From: CAVQBL01 sp963710715
GTDB taxonomy: Bacteria; Pseudomonadota; Gammaproteobacteria; DSM-16500
Length of the DNA stretch: 64,000 bases
NCBI GenBank assembly: GCA_963710715.1
Contig: CAVQBL010000005.1
Span: 1-64,000 of the forward strand
Direction: 5' to 3'
Shown: in pieces, positions 9,206 through 19,120 of the stretch
Layout: each line of letters starts with the position of its first letter
How positions within the stretch are numbered: position 1 is the first letter of the stretch
Program-made: the position numbers and the translations under genes
Notes under the pieces: generated by a model
What the model saw: the letters and a program-made list of their open reading frames with translations, nothing else
Told to the model about the DNA's origin: nothing
Database searches by the model: none

Positions 9206-9798
9206 TGTTAGTCATTGCTCTCACAGGTGGTATCGGTAGCGGGAAATCAACCGTAGCAAAACTATTTGCGGAGCGCGGAGTCACTATTATTGACACTGAC
9301 CAACTCGCGCGCGATGTGACACAGGCTAAGCAGCCCGCTTTTGATAAAATTGTTAAAAAATTTGGTGCTGATATAGTATCGCCCGATGGCGGTTTAGATC
9401 GTGCAAAATTGCGAACCCTTGTATTTGCAGATGCTGATAAACGTTTGTGGTTAGAAAAATTATTACATCCACTCATTCGAATTGAAATGGAAAAACAAGT
9501 CGTTTCTGCTAAACCACCTTATTGCATCGTGATTATTCCATTATTGTTTGAAACAAAACCCAATCCTCTTATTAATCGTATATTGGTGGTAGATACAAAC
9601 GAAAAACAGCAAATACAACGCACACATACTCGCGATAACATTTCAGAAAAAGACATTCTAGCTATTTTAGAGACTCAAGTGAATCGCCATGTGCGCCTTT
9701 CTGGCGCTCATGACGTTATCTGCAATGATGGAAAATTAGAAGATTTAAACCAGCAGGTGGAAAGATTACACAAATTATATCTTTCTATGTCTAACTGA
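9205..9798 (+). CDS. coaE: Dephospho-CoA kinase
   Basis: The enzyme phosphorylates dephospho-CoA in the last step of coenzyme A synthesis. The P-loop GGIGSGKS is at residues 8-15, and the acceptor-binding region follows with IIDTDQLARDV. The family LID segment and the NDG motif near the C-terminus are present, and 197 residues is a normal length. The start ATG overlaps the pilD stop, reproducing the pilBCD-coaE order common in gammaproteobacteria. It ends convergently, overlapping the neighbouring minus-strand gene by 8 nt. Confidence 0.94.
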   Translation: MLVIALTGGIGSGKSTVAKLFAERGVTIIDTDQLARDVTQAKQPAFDKIVKKFGADIVSPDGGLDRAKLRTLVFADADKRLWLEKLLHPLIRIEMEKQVVSAKPPYCIVIIPLLFETKPNPLINRILVVDTNEKQQIQRTHTRDNISEKDILAILETQVNRHVRLSGAHDVICNDGKLEDLNQQVERLHKLYLSMSN

Positions 9799-10624
9799 AT
9801 TCCATTCGCGCCTGCTCTTTTGCCCCACCAGGAGCAGTAACATTGCTTGCAGCAGCAGGCGCTATCTCATTGAATTTATCGGAAACAGATTGCTTTGCCA
9901 AGAGAACATGTGGCGACGAACTCAATCTTGGAACTGAGGAGTACATCATTGAGTCATTCATCTGCATATTATTTGTTTTAGCAAGTTGATACGATCTTAA
10001 AAAATAAAATTGTGCAAGCTCAAGTTTCGCTTCTTTAAGCGCATAATTCCCCAACATCTTGAAAATAGCAAATTGGGTTTTCGGAGTTAACTCATTTGGT
10101 TTTAAATCTTTAAAAAAACCAGTAGTCTCATCAAGCTTAAACAATACTTTTGGTATTGAACTAAGCAAAAAAGTACCGTGTTGTTGTGCGATTTTTTCAA
10201 GTAATTCTAAAATTTTATGTTTTGCTACATCTTTATTTTCATTTTCATTTACATACAGAGTGTCGATAGCTCCTAATAATGCAGGGCATAATATTAGAGT
10301 AGCTTGTTGATCACTCATTTTAATTTCGTTTGAACAATAAATTAGATACGCTGTATACCCATAAAGGTTTGCTAATGGCTTTTTTTCACCAAAGTACCTA
10401 GACGTAAATAGTACACAAAGATTAAAACGAGTAGCTGCATTCTGATTCATATCACAAATCAACTTTCTTAATTCATCAACCAATTTACTATCCCACGGTA
10501 TTTGATCAAAGACATATTGGATATATGGACGCTTTATATCAGCTAAAAATGTCTGAACTGTTAGCTTAAGATTATTTTCCAGCTCTACTGCTTCAACAGT
10601 AGATTTTGAAACCAAATTACCCAT
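9791..10624 (-). CDS. Unknown protein, helical, paralogue of the gene at 10816-11445
   Basis: I do not recognise this 277-residue protein. It has no signal peptide or membrane segment and looks all-helical. The central part (IPWDSKLVDELRKL… RFNLCVLFTSRYF) aligns by eye with the neighbouring gene (IEWKDSLITELEKL… RFNLCMLFYDKYD), so the two are tandem paralogues. Near residues 180-205 is a TPR-like helix pair (NYALKEAKLELAQFYFLRSY). The last 30 residues are Ala/Gly/Pro rich and probably disordered. The start is supported by AGGAGAT 5 nt upstream. A host-directed effector is possible, given the lineage and the lack of a core-genome match, but nothing in the sequence proves it. Confidence 0.65.
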   Translation of the reverse strand: MGNLVSKSTVEAVELENNLKLTVQTFLADIKRPYIQYVFDQIPWDSKLVDELRKLICDMNQNAATRFNLCVLFTSRYFGEKKPLANLYGYTAYLIYCSNEIKMSDQQATLILCPALLGAIDTLYVNENENKDVAKHKILELLEKIAQQHGTFLLSSIPKVLFKLDETTGFFKDLKPNELTPKTQFAIFKMLGNYALKEAKLELAQFYFLRSYQLAKTNNMQMNDSMMYSSVPRLSSSPHVLLAKQSVSDKFNEIAPAAASNVTAPGGAKEQARMEFS

Positions 10625-10815
10625 TGTTATCTCCTGTTCATGTAATTATCACAATCTTCTTATTTTCATTTTCAACCACCAAATCCAGAATTATCCCCAT
10701 GATTTTGTTGAACAGCCGATGTGACAGTTAAGTTTGATGGCCAATTGTATGTTTCTTTTGCTTAAGGAAACCTTAAGGAATTCCATCAATGCTCCTAATG
10801 GAAGTGGATATGCTG

Positions 10816-11445
10816 CTAAAAGCATCCGTAGCGACGTGGAAAAAAGACTGGACCATGAAGGCTGCGAGGACTTGGTAGTACTTCGTCGGCATGAACTTGC
10901 TTTGAATCTTGAGCTGGAGCTGGAGTATTAGCAGAAAAAATACCACGGCAATGGATCGAAAAAATAGAATTTTTGTCACTTTCCGTGATAGGTGCTATTA
11001 TCGCAAGCGATAGCTTTGCCCAACCTTCTAGCTTAGACCCAATGTTAATTTCACCTTGAATAAAGATTTCATAAGCTTTGAAACAATAAAAATCCGCTGT
11101 CCTTCTATAATAATTTTTTGTATATCCATCTTTTATCGTTTCGCTATAATTATCATATTTATCATAGAACAACATACAGAGATTAAAGCGAACAATTCCG
11201 CTAAGTTTTGCGTTACCAACTAATTTTTCTAATTCAGTAATTAAACTATCTTTCCATTCAATTTTACGAAAAATTTCCTGTACTGACTTATTCGCTGTAT
11301 CTGCGCCATCGGGAATTAATTGTAAGACAATATTTTTATGCTCTGCGCTTTTAGTTTTAAAGTAATCTAAAATAGCTAAATAAAGCGCAGTGTGGCGAGG
11401 CTTTTCCATTTCTATCGAGCTTGGAGCAGGTTTCGCACGGAACAT
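10816..11445 (-). CDS. Unknown protein, paralogue of the gene at 9791-10624
   Basis: This is a 209-residue protein from ATG 11445, chosen because AAGGAGG lies 6 nt upstream; the longer frame to 11511 has no such site and overlaps the secA end. The helical core resembles the preceding paralogue (RFNLCMLFYDKYD). The 3' end looks frame-disturbed. After the Pro/Ala-rich stretch (TPAPAQDSKQ) the reading frame stops at 10816, but an alternative frame gives a natural-looking tail (NLTVTSAVQQNHGDNSGFGG) ending at 10672. The original protein may have been about 45 residues longer. Function unknown. Confidence 0.55.
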   Translation of the reverse strand: MFRAKPAPSSIEMEKPRHTALYLAILDYFKTKSAEHKNIVLQLIPDGADTANKSVQEIFRKIEWKDSLITELEKLVGNAKLSGIVRFNLCMLFYDKYDNYSETIKDGYTKNYYRRTADFYCFKAYEIFIQGEINIGSKLEGWAKLSLAIIAPITESDKNSIFSIHCRGIFSANTPAPAQDSKQVHADEVLPSPRSLHGPVFFPRRYGCF

Positions 11446-11489
11446 GGCTAACCTCCTTATTCTGAAAAAACACCATGGCCACGATGTAA

Positions 11490-14223
11490 TTACGAAAACT
11501 GCCCATGGCATTGCTTGTATTTTTTACCTGAACCACAAGGGCATGGATCATTGCGCCCGACTTTGCGTTCATCGCGCAAAAAGGTTCGTTCTGCGAGTGC
11601 AACAGACGTCTTCTTCGTCGACTCACGTTCAAGTATCAACTTCAGCATGTTTAAATTGCATTTTGGTAGCTTAATGGCTTCACGATGTTGTCTTCAATTT
11701 TTTCTACATCTTGCTTCTGCACGCACTTCAAATTTACTGAATGCAGAAATCACTTCATAATTAACTTTATCGAGCAAATTCACAAACAATTCAAATGATT
11801 CACGTTTGTATTCTTGCTTAGGATTTTTTTGCGCATAACCACGCAAATGAATACCTTGACGCAAATAATCCATGGCAGCTAAATGTTCGCGCCAACAAGT
11901 ATCTAGTGTTTGCAACATCACTGCTTTTTCAAATTGCCGCATAACTGGCAGACCCATGCTTGCTGTTCTTTTTGCTTGATAAGCTTCTTTAAATTCATGC
12001 TTGAATACGTTCACGTAAATTTTCTTCATGCAATGCTTCATCTTTATCTAGCCATTGCTTGCAATGGTAACTGTAAATTAAAATCATTTTCTAAGCTGCT
12101 GTTCTAAACCCGCAACATCCCATTGTTCTTCCAAGCTTTGCGGCGGAATAAAAGAACTGATCACTTGTATCAATGACATGATGACGAATCGTCAGCAATC
12201 GTTTCTGCAATATCATCTGCAGCAAGCAATTCATCACGTTGACGATAAATCACTTTACGTTGTTCATTGGCAACATCATCATATTCTAACAATTGTTTAC
12301 GAATATCAAAGTTATGCGCTTCAACTTTACGTTGCGCATTCTCAATACTGCGCGATCAATAAGCGCGATTCCAACGCAGCGCCTTTTTCCATGCCGATAC
12401 GTTTCATAATAGCATGTTAAACGTTCGCCACCAAAAATTCGCAACAAATTATCTTGCAAGGAAAGATAAAAACGTGATTTACCCGGATCACCTTGACGAC
12501 CAGAGCGTCCACGTAATTGATTATCAATACGCCGTGATTCATGCCGCTCAGTTCCCAACACATATAAGACCACCCGCTGCAATAACATCGATCATGACGT
12601 TCTTGCCATGCTGCTTTACGCTGGCTAATTTCTTCTGGCGAGGGATTTTCTAAGGCTTTTAATTCCGCATCTAAATTACCGCCCAACACAATATCCGTAC
12701 CGCGACCTGCCATATTAGTTGCAATGGTCACTGCACCAGGACGACCTGCTTCTGCAATAATTTGCGCTTCTTTTTCATGAAATTTAGCATTCAATACTTG
12801 ATGCGGAATTTTTTCTTTTTTCAATAAATCTAGATAAAAATTCTGATGTTTCAATGGATGCAGTACCAACTAAGATGGGTTGTCCATTCTCTTGGCATTT
12901 TTTAATATCTTCAATAATGGCAGTAAATTTTTCTTCTGCTGACATGTAAACAAAATCGGATAGATCTTCACGTACCATGGGTATATTCGTTGGTATAACA
13001 ACAACTTCCAGCCCATAAATTTGTTGAAACTCATATGCTTCTGTATCCGCTGTTCCTGTCATGCCAGCAATTTGCTATAAAGACGAAAATAATTTTGGAA
13101 AGTGATAGATGCTAGTGTTTGATTTTCTTGACGAATTCTAACTTTTTCTTTTGCTTCGATCGCTTGATGCAATCCATCTGACCAACGTCGTCCTGGCATG
13201 GTACGACCCGTATGTTCATCCACAATCACCACTTCACCATCTTGCACAATATAATCAACATCACGATGAAAAAGTGCATGCGCGCGTAGTGCGGCATATA
13301 AATGATGCATTAACATAATATTTTGTGCATCGTAAAGACTCTCACCTTCTTTTAATAATCCTGCTTTAGAAAATAATTCTTCAACATGTTGATGACCTTC
13401 TTCAGTCAGAGATAAGCTTGTTTGGATTTTTCATCCAAATGAATAATCACCTGGCCCTTCTTTTGACTTCTTGTTTATTGAGTTGCGGCACAAGTTCATT
13501 AATCGCTAAATAAAGATCTGTGCTATCTTCCGCTGCACCTGAAATAATTAATGGTGTGCGTGCTTCATCAATAAGAATAGAGTCAACTTCATCGACAATA
13601 GCATAATTTAAAGGGCGTTGCACTTTATCAGCTAAGTTAAAAGCCATATTATCGCGCAGATAATCAAAGCCAAATTCATTATTGGTACCATAAGTAATAT
13701 CAGCGCTATAAGCTTGTTGTTTTTCTTAGGCGACAGTCATATTGGAAACGATTACACCACCGTCATTCCTAAGAAATTAATATATAGGGCCCATCCATTC
13801 GGCATCACGTTTAGCAAGATAATCATTCACTGTAACAATATGCACACCTTTCCCTGAAAGTGCATTCAAATAGGCTGCCAAGGTGGCATGCCAGGGTTTT
13901 ACCTTCACCAGTACGCATTTCTGCGATACAACCACCATGCAACACCATGCCACCAATCAATTGCACATCAAAATGACGCATATTCAGCGTACGTTTGACC
14001 GACTTCACGCACCACAGCAAATGCTTCTGGCAACAAGCTATCCAAGTGTGGCACCTTGTGCTAATCGCGTGCGAAATTCTTGCGTTTTTGCCCGTAAAGC
14101 GTCGTCAGATAAAGCTGAAATCTCAGGTTCAAGCGCATTGATTTGTTCAACAGTTTGCCACATACGTCGCAATACACGTTGGTTGCGACTGCCGAAAACG
14201 CGTCTAAAAAAGCCAGTTAGCAT
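11490..14223 (-). pseudogene. secA: secA, SecA preprotein translocase ATPase, broken by many frameshifts
   Basis: SecA drives Sec-dependent export at the inner membrane. The whole protein can be followed across changing frames: N-terminus at 14223 (MLTGFFRRVFG); Walker A MRTGEGKTLA near 13915; DEAD region VDEVDSILIDEARTP near 13600; VDEHTGRTMPGRRWSDG near 13200; MTGTADTEAYEF at 13062; ATNMAGRGTDIVLGG near 12700; IDNQLRGRSGRQGDPG near 12510; DTCWREHLAAMDYL near 11880; C-terminal zinc tail CPCGSGKKYKQC near 11520. Total length (about 911 codons) is normal, so nothing large is missing. Roughly ten one-base indels and at least one in-frame stop (13731-13733) interrupt it. Two resolved near 13760-13776 are an extra T and a lost G in a GGG run. 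Conservation between breaks suggests sequence error or very recent decay. Confidence 0.92.
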
Positions 14224-14355
14224 AATATTGAGTGTCTTCTCAGGTAGTTAAAATTCATAATGTGGCTCAAAGGATACCCACTCTGCCTTAAAAGTCAAAT
14301 CTTCGATTAATGGCAAAAAAATGGCAGTGCTAACGTCCGCTTGGCATGATGGCTA

Positions 14356-14383
14356 TTGCTTAAGTAAAATATTGCCTTATAGA
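14356..14383 (+). promoter_or_regulatory. Likely promoter of dciA
   Basis: TTGCTT (14356-14361), a 16-bp spacer and TATAGA (14378-14383) form a sigma-70-like promoter. The expected start of transcription is near 14390, just before the ATG at 14408, which supports that start over the upstream ATG at 14321. Confidence 0.4.
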
Positions 14384-14407
14384 AATTACTTAGGCAAGCT
14401 ACAGCTC

Positions 14408-14845
14408 ATGACAAAACATATACTAAACAATGATAGTAAAATACTTGAGGCCATCACTGCCAGATTAAATGAACTCAAGCAGTTAAATTTTTTATTTCAA
14501 CAACACGTTGAGCATTTGCTTGCAACACATTGTCAAGTTGCGGGTATTGATAAAAATTGTCTGATGGTTATCGTTGACAATGGCCACTGGACAACTCAAT
14601 TACGTTTTCAAATTCCCACTATTTTGTCGCAATTGCGCTTGAACGCGCAGTTAAAAAACCTCAAAGGGATTATTTGCAAAACGCGTCCTGACTACTCTAC
14701 TGCTGACTCACGCCAGTCTAAACAGTCACGGAAAATGGCGCGTATTTCGCAACAAACTGCTAATATTATTTTATCTACGGCACAAACAATTGATGATGCT
14801 AAGTTGCGTGGCATTATGGAAAAAATAGCTGGTAATTTAACTTAA
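14408..14845 (+). CDS. dciA: DciA-like (DUF721) replicative-helicase loader
   Basis: This 145-residue protein resembles the DUF721/DciA family, which recruits the replicative helicase DnaB in bacteria lacking DnaC. The family core is visible: a helix ending LLATHCQVAGIDKNCLMVIV, then the WTTQLRFQIPTILSQLR strand-helix and LKGIICKTRP. It sits divergently beside secA and near lpxC, as in Pseudomonas. I use ATG 14408 rather than 14321, because a promoter lies between them and the shorter product matches the usual length. The C-terminal helix (RISQQTANIILSTAQ) is typical. Confidence 0.78.
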   Translation: MTKHILNNDSKILEAITARLNELKQLNFLFQQHVEHLLATHCQVAGIDKNCLMVIVDNGHWTTQLRFQIPTILSQLRLNAQLKNLKGIICKTRPDYSTADSRQSKQSRKMARISQQTANIILSTAQTIDDAKLRGIMEKIAGNLT

Positions 14846-14866
14846 GAGACTCAAAAGGAGAAAGTA

Positions 14867-15421
14867 ATGACAAGGAACATTGGTGTAATTGTTGGTAGTC
14901 TCAGAAAAGAATCTTGGAATCGTAAGCTTGCATTAGCGCTTATGAAACTCGCACCTAAATCATTGAATATGGAGATTATTGATATCAGTAAGCTCCCTCT
15001 CTATAACCAAGATCCTGATGATGAGGGTCATCCTCCAAAAGAGTGGACCGAATTTAGGGAAAAAGTAAAAAAGTTTGATGGTTTTTTATTTGTCACTCCA
15101 GAATACAACCGCTCTGTTCCAGCGCCACTTAAAAATGCTATCGATGTAGGTTCAAGGCCCTACGGGAAAAGCGTGTGGGGCGGAAAGCCTGGCGCGGTTA
15201 TTAGCGCTTCCCCAGGTGCTATTGGCGGTTTTGGTGCAAATCAACATTTACGACAGTCATTTGTTTTTTTAGATATACCTTGTATGCAACAACCTGAAGC
15301 TTATATTTCAGACGTAGCTCACTTATTTGACAAAGACTCTAACATTGTTAAAGAATCCACACGAGAATTTTTGCGTAAGTATATGGAAAGTTATGAGAAG
15401 TGGGTGGAGGAAATTTTATAA
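14867..15421 (+). CDS. NADPH-dependent FMN reductase (flavodoxin-fold quinone/azo reductase type)
   Basis: This is a 184-residue cytoplasmic flavoprotein of the NADPH-dependent FMN reductase family (ChrR/YieF-like), which reduces quinones, chromate or azo dyes. The FMN phosphate loop is GSLRKESWNRKL (residues 10-21). The flavin-contacting motif TPEYNRSVPAPLKNAID is near residues 77-93, followed by the GGKPGAVISASPGAIGG strand-loop. A Shine-Dalgarno GGAGA lies 6 nt before ATG. It follows dciA by 21 nt and may be cotranscribed. The physiological substrate cannot be told from the sequence. Confidence 0.85.
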   Translation: MTRNIGVIVGSLRKESWNRKLALALMKLAPKSLNMEIIDISKLPLYNQDPDDEGHPPKEWTEFREKVKKFDGFLFVTPEYNRSVPAPLKNAIDVGSRPYGKSVWGGKPGAVISASPGAIGGFGANQHLRQSFVFLDIPCMQQPEAYISDVAHLFDKDSNIVKESTREFLRKYMESYEKWVEEIL

Positions 15422-15442
15422 AGAAATCGTAACTACTCACGC

Positions 15443-15509
15443 CGTCACTGATCACCATTCTGGATTGCCACGCCTCACATAAAGCTAAAGCGTGAGGCTC
15501 GCAATGACG
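15443..15509. repeat. REP/MITE-like palindromic repeat, one-sided copy
   Basis: The right half (CTGGATTGCC … CTCGCAATGACG, 15460-15509) is intact, with a GCCTCAC/GTGAGGC inner stem. The left half is degraded to CGTCACTG plus ATCACCATT. Its nearest relative in the window is the inverted copy at 43411-43526, which shares ATCACCATTCTGGATTGCC. Confidence 0.85.
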
Positions 15510-15552
15510 AGTTCTTTTTGTAAGAATCGTGAATAGTTACAAGAAATTTTTT

Positions 15553-16467
15553 TTATTCCGTCACCAAAATCGGGCGAATATAAGAAATCGGCGCAGCCAC
15601 AGGATCATCAAAAGTGACATATTCCCAAGCAGATTCTTCAGCAAGTAATTTGCATAACAACTTGTTGTTCAATGCGTGTCCGGATTTATAACCATTAAAT
15701 GCACCAATTAAGCTGGAGCCTAATAAATATAAATCCCCTACTGCGTCTAAAATTTTATGTTTAACAAATTCATCTTCATAGCGTAAGCCATCTTCATTCA
15801 ATACACGAAAATCATCGATAGCAATTGCATTATCCATGCTAGCGCCACGTGCTAAATTCATTGACTGTAAACGCTCGAAATCAGATTTAAAGCCAAATGT
15901 TCGTGCACGGCTCACTTCTTTCACATAAGAAGTACTGGAAAAATCAAGGGTTGCAGTTTTGCTGTGTTGTTTAAATACAGGATGATCAAATTCAATTGTA
16001 AATGTTACTTTAAAACCTTCAAATGGTGCGAAGTATGCCCATTTATCACCGTCTGTCACTTTAACTTTGCGTTTGATACGAATAAAACGCTTTGGTGCAT
16101 TTTGTTCTTTAATGCCTGCAGATTGAATGAGAAACACAAACGGCGCTGCACTGCCATCCATGATAGGAATTTCTGATGCTGTGACATCGACATAAGCGTT
16201 ATCAATCCCTAAACCTGCGAACGCAGATAAGAGATGCTCAACAGTTGAGACTCGAACACCATCTTTCATAATAGAAGTAGATAATGTAGTGTCGCCTACA
16301 TAACTTGCGAGAGCTGGGATTTCAACGGTAGGATCAAGATCAGTACGTGTGAAGATGATTCCGGTGTTTGGAGGCGCTGGCCGTAATGTTAAGTCAGCTC
16401 TTTCACCTGCATGGAGTGTAATACCTGTTGCCTTAATAACGTTTTTTAATGTTCTTTGTCTTATCAT
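15553..16467 (-). CDS. lpxC: UDP-3-O-acyl-N-acetylglucosamine deacetylase LpxC
   Basis: This zinc amidase catalyses the committed step of lipid A synthesis. The 304-residue length is normal. Zinc-ligand regions are present: VEHLLSAFAGLGIDN (His near 78) and KHKILDAVGDL (His and Asp of the H-x-x-x-D pair), followed by the general-base region SGHALNNKLL. The N-terminus MIRQRTLKNVIKATGI is typical. It is the last gene of the leftward dcw cluster, 71 bp after ftsZ. Lipid A synthesis is therefore retained, consistent with a Gram-negative envelope. Confidence 0.95.
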   Translation of the reverse strand: MIRQRTLKNVIKATGITLHAGERADLTLRPAPPNTGIIFTRTDLDPTVEIPALASYVGDTTLSTSIMKDGVRVSTVEHLLSAFAGLGIDNAYVDVTASEIPIMDGSAAPFVFLIQSAGIKEQNAPKRFIRIKRKVKVTDGDKWAYFAPFEGFKVTFTIEFDHPVFKQHSKTATLDFSSTSYVKEVSRARTFGFKSDFERLQSMNLARGASMDNAIAIDDFRVLNEDGLRYEDEFVKHKILDAVGDLYLLGSSLIGAFNGYKSGHALNNKLLCKLLAEESAWEYVTFDDPVAAPISYIRPILVTE

Positions 16468-16538
16468 TCTGTTAGTCCATTATTCCGTTAAGTTGCGCTA
16501 TGGTAGCACAAAAAAAAATATTTATGAAATTAAATTAT

Positions 16539-17732
16539 TTAATCCACCGCCTCTTCCTTTCGTCTTAAGAAAGTCGGAATATCCAGATAATCCAAATCTG
16601 GACTGTTATCAGCAACAACAGACTTAGCCGTAGAAACAGAAGAATGAGCTACTACATGGCCCGGCGTTGCAACAGAACCTGCATGCTTACGCAGCACTGC
16701 TGGTTTTTCCAGGTGATGATAATCCACTACGCTATCCGTTTTAACACTATCCGACATTTTTATAGGAGCACCACTTTTTCTGCCAAGTCCAGTGACAATA
16801 ACGGTGACGCGGACTTCATCACGCATCTCAGAATCAATGACAGTTCCAACCACAACCGTAGCGCTTTCAGAAGTGATATCTTTAATCGCTTCACCTACTT
16901 CTTCAAATTCGCCAATGGACATATCCAGACCCGCGGTAATATTCACTAACACCCCACGTGCGCCTGTCATATCCACATCTTCCAATAATGGACTGGAAAT
17001 AGCTGCTTCAGCTGCTGTACGTGCACGGTTTTCACCTGATGCTGAACCGGTACCCATCATAGCCATACCCATTTCTGACATTACCGTACGCACATCGGCA
17101 AAATCCACGTTAATTAAGCCAGGCCGTGTAATTAATTCAGAAATACCCTGCACTGCGCCACGTAATACATCATTCGCTGCTTTGAAAGCATTCACTAAGG
17201 TAACATTCTTACCTAGCACGCTGAGTAATTTATTGTTAGGGATAGTAATTAATGAATCAACATATTGGGTCAAGTTTGCAATGCCTGACTCTGCCACTTG
17301 CATACGTACTTTGCCTTCGAAAGAAAATGGCTTAGTCGTCACTGCAACCGTTAAAATGCCGAGCTCTTTAGCCACCTGAGCAAAAATAGGCGCAGCGCCA
17401 GTACCTGTACCACCGCCCATACCTGCGGTAATAAACACCATATCAGCGCCACTTAAAGCTGCTTTGATTCGATCACGATCTTCTTCTGCCGAACGACGCC
17501 CTATTTCAGGATTTGCGCCTGCACCTAAACCGCGTGTGATGTTATCACCCAATTGAATCAATGTGTGTGCTGAAGAATTTTTCAGTGCTTGTGCATCGGT
17601 GTTTGCACAAATGAATTCAACGCCTTGAATGTTAGCACCCATCATGTGTTCAATTGCATTACCACCGCCACCACCCACGCCAACCACTTTAATCACCGCA
17701 TTTTGCATATTTGTATCGATTAATTCAAACAT
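16539..17732 (-). CDS. ftsZ: Cell-division GTPase FtsZ
   Basis: FtsZ is the tubulin-like protein that forms the division ring. The tubulin signature GGGTGTGAAP (about residues 105-114), the N-terminal GVGGGGGNAIEHM and the T7 loop region NVDFADVRTVM are present. A variable linker leads to the conserved C-terminal peptide LDYLDIPTFLRRK, which binds FtsA and ZipA. Its 397 residues are typical. It lies 15 bp downstream of ftsA, in the standard order. Confidence 0.97.
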   Translation of the reverse strand: MFELIDTNMQNAVIKVVGVGGGGGNAIEHMMGANIQGVEFICANTDAQALKNSSAHTLIQLGDNITRGLGAGANPEIGRRSAEEDRDRIKAALSGADMVFITAGMGGGTGTGAAPIFAQVAKELGILTVAVTTKPFSFEGKVRMQVAESGIANLTQYVDSLITIPNNKLLSVLGKNVTLVNAFKAANDVLRGAVQGISELITRPGLINVDFADVRTVMSEMGMAMMGTGSASGENRARTAAEAAISSPLLEDVDMTGARGVLVNITAGLDMSIGEFEEVGEAIKDITSESATVVVGTVIDSEMRDEVRVTVIVTGLGRKSGAPIKMSDSVKTDSVVDYHHLEKPAVLRKHAGSVATPGHVVAHSSVSTAKSVVADNSPDLDYLDIPTFLRRKEEAVD

Positions 17733-17747
17733 GGGATCTCCATTACA

Positions 17748-18980
17748 CTAAAAATTACCCTGAAACCAACTTTTCATTCTTGCCCATAATACTTTAACGC
17801 TGGGATGAGACAAGTCTTCCCGCTGATTGCCTCGGGCACGCATGCCATAAAGTAGCAAACCAACACCGGTGGCGTAAATAGGATTGTTGATGACATTACT
17901 GGCTCCAGTTACAAATTGTGGAACACCCAGACGAATAGGCATTTTAAAAACTCGTTCCGCCAACTCCACAGCTCCTTCCACCTTGGAAGCACCGCCTGTT
18001 AAAACCATGCCTGCAGCAATAGAATCTTTTAAACCACTGCGACGAATTTCATTTGCAACTAAAGTAAATAATTCCTCATAACGCGCTTCAATCACTTCTG
18101 CTAATGCACGTTTTGAAAGATGGCGCCCAGGTCGATCTCCCACCGTGGGAATATCAATCATTTGATTGGTATCAGCCAGATCTTGCAATGCACAAGCATA
18201 TTTTAATTTGATTTCTTCCGCGTTACGTGTGGGTGTGCGTAATGCAATTGAAATATCATTTGTAACTTGATCACCCGCAATAGGAATGACTGCTGTGTGG
18301 CGAATAGAACCATCGGTAAAAATTGCAATATCCGTTGTTCCACCCCCGATATCAATCATACAAACACCCAGTTCTTTTTCATCATCGGATAAAATAGACT
18401 GACTTGAAGCAAATTGTTCAAGAACAATGTCACTGGCTGCTAAGCCACATCGTTTTAAACATTTCACAATATTTTGTGCTGCACTCACAGCACCTGTCAC
18501 AATATGCACTTTGGCTTCTAAGCGTACGCCAGACATACCAATGGGTTCACGAATCGAATCTTGATTATCGATAATGTATTCTTGCGGTAAGATATGTAAA
18601 ATTTTCTGATCGGCTGGGATGGCTACTGCTTTTGCTGCATCAATCACACGATCAATATCGCCTTGTGTCACTTCGCGGTCACGAATTGCAACAATACCGT
18701 GTGAATTAATACTGCGAATATGACTGCCCGCAATACCTGTGAAAGCAGAATAAATTTGGCAACCGGCGGTAAGCTCCGCTTCTTCCACGGATTGCTGAAT
18801 AGAGTGGACTGCAGATTCAATATTGACTACGACTCCGCGCTTCATTCCTTGAGAAGGATGCGATCCCAATCCTACGATATTAACTTTATTATCGCTGCTC
18901 ACTTCACCTATCAGAGTAACGACTTTTGAAGTCCCGATATCTATCGCAACCATCAAATCTTTATTTGGCTTCTTTGCCAT
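17748..18980 (-). CDS. ftsA: Cell-division protein FtsA
   Basis: This actin-like ATPase tethers FtsZ to the membrane. The 410 residues include phosphate-1 motif DIGTSKVVTLIGE, the GVCMIDIGGGTTDIA phosphate-2 loop and adenosine motif GMVLTGGASKVEGA. The C-terminal amphipathic helix (WARMKSWFQGNF) is the membrane-targeting sequence. The upstream gap to ftsQ (140 bp) holds two tandem palindromic repeats, so ftsA-ftsZ may have their own promoter or be partly separated from ftsQ. Confidence 0.96.
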   Translation of the reverse strand: MAKKPNKDLMVAIDIGTSKVVTLIGEVSSDNKVNIVGLGSHPSQGMKRGVVVNIESAVHSIQQSVEEAELTAGCQIYSAFTGIAGSHIRSINSHGIVAIRDREVTQGDIDRVIDAAKAVAIPADQKILHILPQEYIIDNQDSIREPIGMSGVRLEAKVHIVTGAVSAAQNIVKCLKRCGLAASDIVLEQFASSQSILSDDEKELGVCMIDIGGGTTDIAIFTDGSIRHTAVIPIAGDQVTNDISIALRTPTRNAEEIKLKYACALQDLADTNQMIDIPTVGDRPGRHLSKRALAEVIEARYEELFTLVANEIRRSGLKDSIAAGMVLTGGASKVEGAVELAERVFKMPIRLGVPQFVTGASNVINNPIYATGVGLLLYGMRARGNQREDLSHPSVKVLWARMKSWFQGNF

Positions 18981-19008
18981 AATTTATATTCCACATAAAA
19001 AAGCGCGT

Positions 19009-19108
19009 CTGGATTGCCACGCCCTACGAAAAGCACGCAGGGCTCGCAATGACGAGTAGGCGCTGGATTGCCACGCCCTACGAAAAGCACGCAGGGCTCG
19101 CAATGACG
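19009..19108. repeat. Two tandem half-copies of the REP/MITE-like repeat
   Basis: Positions 19009-19054 and 19063-19108 are identical 46-bp units running from CTGGATTGCCACGCCC to GGGCTCGCAATGACG, spaced by GAGTAGGC. Each can form a hairpin through its inner GCCCT/AGGGC stem. They separate ftsA from ftsQ inside an otherwise tight operon. Confidence 0.9.
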
Positions 19109-19120
19109 GCTCCTCTGCTA

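Noticed and set aside
11490..14223. Programmed frameshifting or a split secA
   Set aside because: There are about ten breaks at unrelated sequences, with no consistent slippery site and no independent starts. One programmed event cannot explain them.
16792..17379. 195-codon plus-strand frame
   Set aside because: It is the antisense shadow of ftsZ, whose motifs and codon pattern are clear on the minus strand.
19009..19108. CRISPR-like tandem repeat
   Set aside because: Only two units, separated by 8 bp, and each unit is a half-copy of the dispersed REP element. No spacers, leader or cas genes.
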